Source: Vigna angularis | Taxonomy: Eukaryota > Streptophyta > Magnoliopsida > Fabales > Fabaceae | DNA length: 64,000 nucleotides | Direction of reading: 5' to 3' | Assembly: GCF_016808095.1 (NCBI RefSeq) | Contig: NC_068975.1 | Span: forward strand, 17,677,501 to 17,741,500 | Translations under genes and position numbers: made by a program | Part shown: positions 57,001 to 64,000 of the stretch, in pieces | How the letters are laid out: every line of letters begins with the position of its first letter | Position numbering within the stretch: the stretch's first letter is position 1 | Notes under the pieces: generated by a model | What the model saw: only the letters and a program-made list of their open reading frames with translations | What the model was told of the DNA's origin: nothing | Database searches by the model: none

Positions 57001-58324
57001 TGTAGAAATAAGTAGGACAAACGTTCCAACCAAGAGGGGGAGGAGTGAATTGGTTTCCCTTTAAAAATATGTTCTTTTAAAAATATTTTCAAAATCTTTT
57101 GAGATTTCTTGGTATGCAATCAATAAAGAATGAAAGACAATGTAAAAGTATAGGGAGAGAAAGATTCACATTGCAGTTTATACTGGTTCAACCACTACCT
57201 ACATCCAATCCTCTTTCAATCAACCTTAGATTGAAAGGACTCCACTATATTGATTGAGTTCTTTACAAGTAAGACATACGGAGACAACCTTCTCAATGTA
57301 CTCTTCTCCCTAACTCTAAACCCAATATAGAAACCCAAAAAGAACAACCTCTTTCCATCAATCCTTAGAGATACCCTACTCTAAGTCACTAGAACTTCTC
57401 TAAGTCCTCTTCCTGGCCATAGCAACAGGGAACACAATCATAGTTGCTTGCAAACAAATCTGATCTCCATAAAGTACACTTTAATGTGCAAGTATGATCA
57501 GTCTATGACAACACTTCAAATCTTCAAGAACCTTTGAGAATTTTTTCCAAATGTAGTATTCTTGATTCTTGGAGAAACAGGACGCTCGTGCAATTAAGAT
57601 CTCAACAATCAGATATTAAAAATATGAATCATAAAGTTGTTTAATACAGAGAGCAATGCGTCTATTTATAGATTTTCCATGTCTTACGCAATTTAATCGA
57701 TTACGTAAATAATGTAAACGGTTAAACAATTTCTTCTACACTAATATATTTACATTTCACAATATTTAACAGTTTAGCAAGAGCATGTAATTGATTGACC
57801 AAAACATTTATGCCACAGTATTTAAAAATATGACTGTTGTGACAGGTATGTCTATTCAAGAAAACAAATTCATTCAAAGCACAATTTAACCGATTAAGAA
57901 ATTAATGTAATCGATTAAGTTTCAAACTTAAGAATTTTTGAAAACTTTTTCATTCAAAATACATAAATGCACTCAGGAAAGATGTGCAGGCATAACTACG
58001 AGTTTTAATTGATTATACCCATAATCTAATCGGTTAAAACTTGTTATTTTGCCGCAGTTAAACATGTACTAATATCTGATGAATCTAACAGATTATGTAA
58101 ACTGTGTAATCGATTAATTCATACAGATATGCAATGTGCAAATTGTTTTAATCAAAAATTAATTTTCAATCAATGAATACATAACACAAATAATTCAAGC
58201 ACATATACAAATGTAATAAGCAATAGTTTTGCCATGTGCAAGAAACTATGAAATTTTTTTGTTGTCATCATAAAAAACTCATGTGTGAGATATGGGTTTA
58301 GCTACATGGCTCCCCCTATCAACA
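57001..58324 (-). repeat. SIRE-type 3' LTR (minus strand)
   Basis: On the minus strand starts TGTTGATAGGGGGAGCC at 58324 and ends TTATTTCTACA at 57001 (1324 bp). It contains the same TAATCGATTA-type motifs and a TATAAATAGACGCATTG promoter block as the plus-strand copies. It was inserted into the truncated Tork-type element. Confidence 0.8.
57663..57670 (-). promoter_or_regulatory. TATA box of the SIRE LTR (minus)
   Basis: TATAAATA followed by GACGCATTGC on the minus strand. The GACGCATTG block also follows the TATA-like sequence in the LTRs at 16108 and 18310, and as AGCGCATTG near 60930, so this core is conserved across four copies. Confidence 0.7.
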
Positions 58325-58338
58325 ATCTCCCCCTTTTT
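58325..58338 (-). other. Polypurine tract of the SIRE-type element
   Basis: Minus strand AAAAAAGGGGGAGAT adjoins the LTR start; the plus-strand SIRE copy has the related AAAAAAAGGGGATAT before 15341. Confidence 0.8.
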
Positions 58339-59208
58339 TGATGATGCACAACATGAAACTATTTTCCAATTACTTCTTCGCCTTTGGGCATTAGCAAAAA
58401 TAATATTAATATAAGCAATATGGAAAATAAAGAGCACTAAGAGATACATCAAGAAGTTATTACAAACCATGTGAAGAATGTGATGATCCCTCTATCATAA
58501 TGCAGTATAACACTTTAAATAGAATGAGAAAATATGAGATTTATAACAGATCAAAGCTCATAATATTAGATGAACACAATATGACAATATAAAGTATAAG
58601 AGTATATATTGAGTTCAATAGAATGAATCATGATGCATGATATTCCATTTGCAAAATACTCATAATGTTTATGCAATAGATATGAAGCATAGAGTATACT
58701 TGTAGATCAACGCTTGATATCATTTTATACAGCAGCAAAATAAATGTATTAGAGTAAATGATTTTGCAACATTTTGGTGCAATGTTCAAAAATGAAGCAT
58801 ATGAAATGATTTTCAAAGCAGTTTTGAATAATATGAAACATTTGATGCTAAACATGTATAGAATAACAGTATGAACATATTAAGCATTTACATCAGCACA
58901 TATAAACATAAAAACCAATGAAGCGATTCTATTTATAATCTAACCGATTAAAATCCTACTAAGCAAATGTTAATCGATTACAAATCTTTTGGAATGGGTT
59001 ACATTTCGTGTGTCTAGTAACACAGATAAGATAATTACATCTTTCAAGATCAGTATTAAACCTGGATAACAATTGTGATTCAATTGTAATATGAAATGAG
59101 TATGAATGTGCAATGAAGTATATGATAGTGAAAATATTCTAGATTTCATCCATACATACAAATTCAATCAATCATATTATTTGATACAACTTTGATCAAG
59201 TACCCAAG

Positions 59209-59640
59209 CTAATTTCTTATAGTATAAAATCTCTCTTTAGACAAAGGTTTTGTGAAAATATCAGCCCATTGATGTAAGGTATCAACAAATTCAATTTTAA
59301 TTTCTCCTTTTAAAACATGATCTCTGATAAATACATGTCTTATTTCAATGTGCTTAGTTTTTAAATAAAGAATGGGTTTCTTTGTCAAATTTATATCACT
59401 AGTGTTATCACACTTTATTGGAACATAATCTAGATAAATTTCAAAATCTTCAAGCTGACTCTTTATCCCAAGAGATTGAGCACAACAGCTTCCTGCTATA
59501 ATGGACTCGACTTCAGTAGTGGATAATGCCACACAAGCCTGTCTCTCTGAATGCCAAGAGATTAGTGAACATCCTAGAAGGTGAAAAATGCCATTGGCGC
59601 TTTTCCTATCTAGTTTGTAACTTCAAAAATCTGAATCATT
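59209..59640 (-). pseudogene. SIRE-type RNase H
   Basis: The open frame 59209-59532 reads MALSTTEVESIIAGSCCAQ, then PIKCDNTSDINLTKKPI, KHIEIRHVFIRDHV, and FVDTLHQWADIFTKPLSKERF, the C-terminal RNase H part of SIRE pol. The upstream portion (59533-59640) has the IGKAPMAFF and LISWHSERQACV-like remnants with a frame change. It ends at the GAA array. Confidence 0.85.
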
Positions 59641-59661
59641 GTGCTGTTGATGAGTGACATT

Positions 59662-59860
59662 GTAAAAATCTTCTTCTTCCACTTCTTCTTCTTCTTCCAC
59701 TTCGTCCACTTCGTGCACTTCGTCAACTTTGTCCACTTCGCCAACTTCGTCCACTTCTTCTTCTTCTTCTTTTTCTTCATCATCATTATCGTCATCTTCA
59801 TCCTCTTCTTCTTCTTCTTCTTCCACTTCTTCTTCTTCTTCCACTTCTTCCATTTCTTCC

Positions 59861-59891
<31 letters not shown>

Positions 59892-60126
59892 CTTCTTCTT
59901 CTTCTTCTTCTTCATCATCATCTTCATCTTCATCTTCTTCTTCTTCTTCTTCTTCTTCTTCTTCTTCTTCTTCTTCCACTTCTTCTTCTTCTTCCACTTC
60001 TTCCACTTTGTCCACTTTTTCCACTTCGTCCACTTCGCCAACTTCGTTCACTTCGTCCATTTCGTCAACTTCGTCCATTTCGCCAACTTCGTCCATTTCG
60101 TCCACTACATCCACTTCGTCCACTTA
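59662..60126. repeat. GAA/TTC trinucleotide array (~460 bp) with CCACTTCG variants
   Basis: Plus strand is TTC/CTT repeats broken by CCACTTCTT, CCACTTCGT, CAACTTCGT and CATCATCATC units. The centre (about 59865-59975) is nearly pure TTC, and the edges are rich in the 9-base variant TCCACTTCG. All long frames here (Glu/Asp/Val, Ser/Thr, Phe/His or Lys/Met) are translations of the repeat and not genes. It lies in the RT core of the SIRE-type element. Confidence 0.95.
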
Positions 60127-60217
60127 GTTGAAATACATGGTTAGGAAACTCACAGTCCTGGAAGCTAAGGGGTTCTTCTATAAAACACTTCCTCTTTGAT
60201 GTAACCATTCAAGAAGA
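60127..60217 (-). pseudogene. SIRE-type RT segment (FLNGYIKEEV)
   Basis: The minus strand reads LNGYIKEEVF and then PLxLPGL-like text with stops, the part of RT directly after DVKSAF, which lies at 62223-62250 on the other side of the solo LTR. The RT catalytic YVDD block that should follow is absent. Confidence 0.7.
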
Positions 60218-62227
60218 TGTTGATAGGGGGACCATAGTATTAGATAAACCCAATCTCTGTGATGTTGTTTTTTATGATGACAACATATTGATAATAAAAA
60301 CACATGTATGTGTATTGTGTACTGTGTTGTATGTGTTCATGCTTACTATGAAATATGAACATATTATGTTTGTCATATTTGATTGACATATTGTATTGAT
60401 CATATCTATGTATGCACAATATATGTTTTTTGGTAATATAAAAACCACTTGCGCAAAAGCATATCTGAATGACTAAATCGATTACAGTGGAGTGATGATC
60501 AATAAAGGTCATCAAACAACTTGAGTTTTTGAATTGAGGCAAAACAACTAGTTTTGAATCAATTACGTTAAGTAGTAAATCAATTAAAACTCGTGTGTTT
60601 GCAGATATCATTTTCAAATGTGTTGTGATGTGTTTTGAGAAAGAAAAGTTTTCAAAAATCTTCTTAGTGTTAAAGCTTAATTGATTACATGGTTTATGTA
60701 TTCAATTAAGTTTGTTAAGATTTGAAAACCAACTTATGCTTGTTATAAATGCTATAACAGTCATAATTTTAAATGTGTTTGACCAAACATTTAATGAAAA
60801 TCGATTACATTAATTGTATAGTCAATTAGGAGCTGAATTGGTTGTAATTCTGTTACATGTGTTTAATGTAACTGATTACATAAGTTTTGTAATCAATTCC
60901 ATTGCGTCTGAACTAATATAAACTGTATATTAGCGCATTGTTTGATTTCCAAAGAGAACGATTGAGAATTATACTTTCATATCTGATTGATTTTCATTTG
61001 AGAGGTTTTACAGATTCATCAAAGGCTCCAAGAATCAAGAATGAAAAGTGGTTTACAGATCTTGAAGCATTATTGAGAAGCAAATGTGACTGGACTAAAA
61101 ACACTGATTGTCTATGCTAGAGTTGTCAAAATGGGTCACAACCCGCGGGTTAACTTGGCCCGCCATGGGTTAGGGCCGGGTTGGGTTTGAAAAAATTATA
61201 TTTTTTTTTATGCGGCTCAGATTTAAACCCGACTCATTTAAACCCGACTTATGTGGGTTGAACCCGTGGTGGGCCGGGTTTGCCCACCAACCCACCTACC
61301 TAATTTTATTTTATTAAAATTTAATTTTAATTTTATAAAAAAATAATAATAATTATTTTTTTGCTTGAAAAAATTATTTAAGTTCCTTATTTCCAAAATT
61401 AATGAAACACCCATGTTGGGAGTGAAATTTGAGAGTGAAATTTGTTTAGATTTGAATTATAGAAAATTTGTAATTTTTTTTATTTAAAAAGAATTGTAAT
61501 TAAGTGAGCGAGTAAGCCTACCTGTTTACCCACCAACCCGTGGTGGGTCGGGTCGGGTTTTAATTTTTTTGACTCGTTAATAAATGAGCTGGGTTGGGTT
61601 GGCTAACTAAGTAACCAACCCCTGGTTGGCCGGGCCGGCTGGCCCGTTTTGACAGCTTTAGTTTATGCCCAACTGAAGGTGCATTCTGGTTGATCAAGAG
61701 AAGAAGACTTGTAATCTTTGATTTGTTGTTTCCTGTACGTGTGGCGTCAGGAAGAAGAGTGGTGTTCTCTTGACTTTGAGACGGGATATCTCAAAGGGGT
61801 TGCTACGACAAGAACGGGGTAGTTCTATGTTGGCAGGTTTTGTTGTTCTATATTTTATTGAGAGTTTGAGGTGTTTACATTTGAGAGTTGCTCTGTAAAG
61901 CCTTGAATGTAATACTCTAATCATTATAGTGAATTACTCTCTGATCTAAGGTTGATTGGGAGGGTGACTGGATGTAGGCATTGAGGCTGAACCAATATAA
62001 AAACTAAGTTTGATTTTCTTCTCCCTATCTCTTTACATTTGCACTTACATTTAGTCTTTGTCTTTAAATGCATACTGTTACATTGCACACAATTGCTTAC
62101 GACACAAGAAATTTTTTCAAGAACAATATAATTTACAAAAAAGATTTGAAAAGTGCTAGTTTTTATAAAACACCAATTCACCCCCTCTTGGTGTTGAAAA
62201 ACAAAGTTTATCAATTCTAACAGAAGG
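60213..62227 (+). mobile_element. SIRE-type solo LTR inserted in a SIRE-type element (TSD GAAGA/GAAGG)
   Basis: The LTR spans 60218-62222, TGTTGATAGGGGGACC...AATTCTAACA. The flanks are GAAGA (60213-60217) and GAAGG (62223-62227), one mismatch. Removing it joins DVKSAF to LNGYIKEEV of RT. Without the hAT MITE (61118-61660 plus one TSD) the LTR is about 1454 bp. It is opposite in orientation to its host element. The frames 60240-60617, 60938-61120 and 61694-62214 are LTR sequence. Confidence 0.85.
61110..61668. mobile_element. hAT-type MITE, copy 2, TSD GTCTATGC/GTTTATGC
   Basis: The element 61118-61660 (543 bp) starts TAGAGTTGTCAAAATGGG and ends CCCGTTTTGACAGCTTTA. The 8-bp flanks GTCTATGC (61110-61117) and GTTTATGC (61661-61668) differ at one base. 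It has the same GC-rich arms and AT-rich centre as copy 1 at 45097, with the same orientation and many substitutions. Confidence 0.88.
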
Positions 62228-62430
62228 CACTCTTTACATCCATTTGGTATAGTTTGAAGTTCAACAAAGATGCTATAGCAAGAAGTATCCTTATGGCTTC
62301 CAATCTAGCCACTAAAGCAAATGTTTTATGATAGTCAATCCTTTTTTCTTGACAATACCCTTTTGTTACCGGTCTTGCTTTGTTTTTTATTATAGCACCA
62401 AAATCATCCATCTTATTTTGGAACACTCAT
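62223..62430 (-). pseudogene. SIRE-type RT N-terminal part
   Basis: Frame 62217-62426 reads MFQNKMDDFGAIIKNKARPVTKGYCQ, IDYHKTFALVARLEAIRILLAIAS, and NFKLYQMDVKSAF, RT blocks 1-2 of copia. It is stopped where the solo LTR begins. Confidence 0.85.
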
Positions 62431-62474
62431 TTAGTTCCTATAACTTGTTGAATCGTTTTTCTTGAAACCAATTC

Positions 62475-63580
62475 TTATACATTGTTCTGCTTGAATTGAT
62501 TCAACTCTTCTTTCATGGCTAGAAACCAATTTTCATCATTCAAGGCATCATTTACATTCTTGGGTTCAACTTGAGAGACAAAGGCCACGTTCATACATAA
62601 TTGGTTTAGGGGCCTTCTTGTAGATACACCCTTTGAGATATCTCCAATGATGTTACTGGTTGACATGTGTTTGGGAGCCTTCCATTCCTTGATTGAATAG
62701 GTGCCAGTAGCAGTTTTAGTTGCAGTTGGAGTATGAGTGTCTTGAGTCTCTTCACACTCAGGTTCTCCTACAAAATCTCCTGGATCTATACAATCTCTTG
62801 GATGCATCGTGTTAGTAATATAATCAGTATGTTCATCAACAGAAACATGAATAGATTCTTCAACACATAGAGTTCTCTTATTATACACCCTGTAAGCTTT
62901 GCTGGTTAGAGAGTATCCAATAAAATTGACTTCATCAACTTTGGAATCAAATTTGCCAAGATTGCTTTTGCCGTTGTTCAACACAAAACACTTGGAACCA
63001 AAGACTCTAAGATGAGTGATATTGGGTTTTCTGACCTTGAACAGCTCGTAAGGAGTACGCTTCAACAAGGGTCTGATGATGGTTCTGTTGAGCACGTAAC
63101 ACGTTATGTTGACAACATCAGCGCAGAAATGTTTAGGCATGAGCCTTTCATTTAGCATAGTCCTAGAAAGCTCTTCTTAGGCCCTATTCTTTCTCTCAGC
63201 AACATCATTCCATTGATGAGTTCTAGGAGCAGAGAAGTTATGAGATTTGCCCAGTTCAGCATAATAGTTGTAAAAATTTTCATTCTGAAACTCGTTACGG
63301 TGATCACTTATGAGAAATTTAGTTCTGAGATCTTTTTCATTTTGAATGTGAGATGCAAAGTTCTTGAATATCCCGAAGGTATCACTTTTGGCAGCAAGAA
63401 AGTCCAGGTATATCTAGAATAATCATCAACAATAACCAGACAATAAAGATTTCCCCCCAGACTTTTGATTCTTAAGGGGCCAAACAGATCCATATGAAGC
63501 AATTCAAGAGGTCTACTAGTATACATCAATCTCTTGGGTTTGAAAGATGATCTTGTTTACTTCCCCTTTTGGCAAGCATC
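62475..63580 (-). pseudogene. SIRE-type integrase (two frames)
   Basis: 63308-63529 reads SRPLELLHMDLFGPLRIKSLGGN and CLVIVDDYSRYTWTF, the first catalytic-core block with its aspartate. After a break around 63160-63310, 62475-63158 reads MLNERLMPKHFCADVVNITCYVLNR, then KRTPYELFKVRKPNITHLRVFGSKCF and KAYRVYNKRTLCVEES, the C-terminal integrase. The region holding the second Asp and Glu (NGVAERKNR-like) is covered by stops near 63180-63200. Confidence 0.85.
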
Positions 63581-64000
63581 ACAAAGTTTGTTAGAATCAT
63601 ACTTTATGCTTGGTAGGCCAATCACAAGATTTCTAGAAATAAGTTTGTTTAAATGAGACATGTGAACATGACCAAGTCTCTTATGTCATAGCCACAAATC
63701 ATCATCTTTAGACAGTGGGCAGATAACAGATTTAAAAGAGGTTTCTCTAAAATCAATCATATAAATGTTGTTATATCTTTTTCCAATTAACACAAGCTCA
63801 TTAGAAGATTCATCGCAGATAAGACAATGATTAGGTTCAAAAGTAACCTTTAATCCTTTATCACACAGTTGAATAATGCTAAGAAGATTATGTTTCAAGT
63901 CATCAACAAGCTAAACATTTTCAATCACATGTGAGGAGAGTGTTTGAATTTTACTGATACCAACAATTTTACCCTTGTTATTGTCTCCATATGTGATGTG
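63581..64000 (-). pseudogene. SIRE-type GAG-pre-integrase region, cut by window edge
   Basis: 63686-63898 reads MKHNLLSIIQLCDKGLKVTFE, FEPNHCLICDE and NIYMIDFRE, the end of protease and linker. The HHCC zinc finger follows (DDLWL, then a stop, then RLGHVHMSHLN near 63650, and C.ACQKGK near 63570). Confidence 0.75.

Larger units (their letters stand above)
57001..64000 (-). mobile_element. SIRE-type Ty1/copia element, continues past the window
   Basis: 3' LTR 57001-58324, polypurine tract, a non-coding stretch 58340-59200, then pol read backwards: RNase H (59209-59640), RT N-terminal part (60127-60217 plus 62223-62430), integrase (62475-63560) and pre-integrase (63560-64000). gag and the 5' LTR are beyond the right edge. 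A GAA/TTC array stands in the RT core and a solo LTR splits the RT frame, so the element is dead. No env-like frame, as found in some SIRE copies, is open here. Confidence 0.85.

Noticed and set aside
59610..60144. Several frames of 130-167 codons on both strands (Glu/Asp/Val-rich, Lys/Met-rich, Ser/Thr-rich, Phe/His-rich).
   Set aside because: All are translations of one GAA/TTC array, which is open in every frame that avoids TAA/TAG/TGA by composition. No non-repeat domain is attached.
1..64000. tRNA, rRNA, snRNA genes and organellar insertions.
   Set aside because: No cloverleaf-type A/B-box pairs, rRNA core sequences or plastid/mitochondrial genes were recognised; a covariance-model scan (tRNAscan-SE, Rfam) would be decisive, and any high-scoring hit would overturn this.

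Overview
The window reads as nuclear DNA of a flowering plant, most likely a legume. The reasons are: three-exon and four-exon plant genes with GT-AG introns, AT-rich spacer, long microsatellites, and a dense nest of plant LTR retrotransposons (Ty1/copia of SIRE and Tork type, Ty3/gypsy of Tekay/Del type), together with MULE, CACTA and hAT elements. The legume placement rests on remembered similarity of the SIRE-type LTRs and is an inference. Nothing bacterial, viral or organellar was seen.

Layout. 1-1134: an LTR on the minus strand, cut by the window edge, followed by a decayed gypsy integrase (about 1380-1760). 4424-6234 (-): the only host gene that looks intact, a three-exon gene for a 176-residue basic plant protein of unknown function. 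8314-11395: an LTR element with no coding capacity. About 12000-22800 (+): a dead gypsy element whose gag, protease, reverse transcriptase and RNase H pieces are separated by three later insertions: a truncated SIRE-type copy, a SIRE-type solo LTR, and another solo LTR. The last one itself contains an element (20009-21662) made mostly of a ~750-bp inverted repeat. 23674-28246 (+): a gag-less copia element in a ~70-bp minisatellite, carrying a CACTA-type MITE. About 29150-30688: a gypsy solo LTR beside AT-rich repeats. 32927-33023: one orphan exon of an acyl carrier protein gene. 33902-41192 (-): a hexose/H+ symporter (STP family) pseudogene, broken by a young Tork-type copia element (34241-39719, TSD GCAAA), by three stop codons and by a 1-bp deletion. 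43081-44893: a MULE with a 9-bp TSD and a possible captured exon. 45097-45653: an hAT-type MITE. 46500-47035: a CACTA DUF4218 remnant. Around these lies a ~500-bp direct duplication whose second copy preserves both empty sites. 48236-54421 (+): an LTR element with only gag and protease (TR-GAG type). 55477-57000 (-): a truncated relative of the Tork element. 57001 to the end (-): a SIRE-type element with a ~460-bp GAA/TTC array where its reverse transcriptase core should be, and a SIRE solo LTR (60218-62222, +) that carries a second copy of the hAT MITE.

There is no operon or pathway here. What links the region is insertion history: matching target-site duplications allow the order of many events to be read directly. 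I found no clearly new defence or catalytic system. The most notable structures are the disrupted sugar transporter, the gag-protease-only element, the LTR-derived hairpin, the GAA array inside a retrotransposon, and the duplicated locus with empty sites. Boundaries given to the base come from terminal motifs plus TSDs read by eye; those marked approximate come from loss of similarity.
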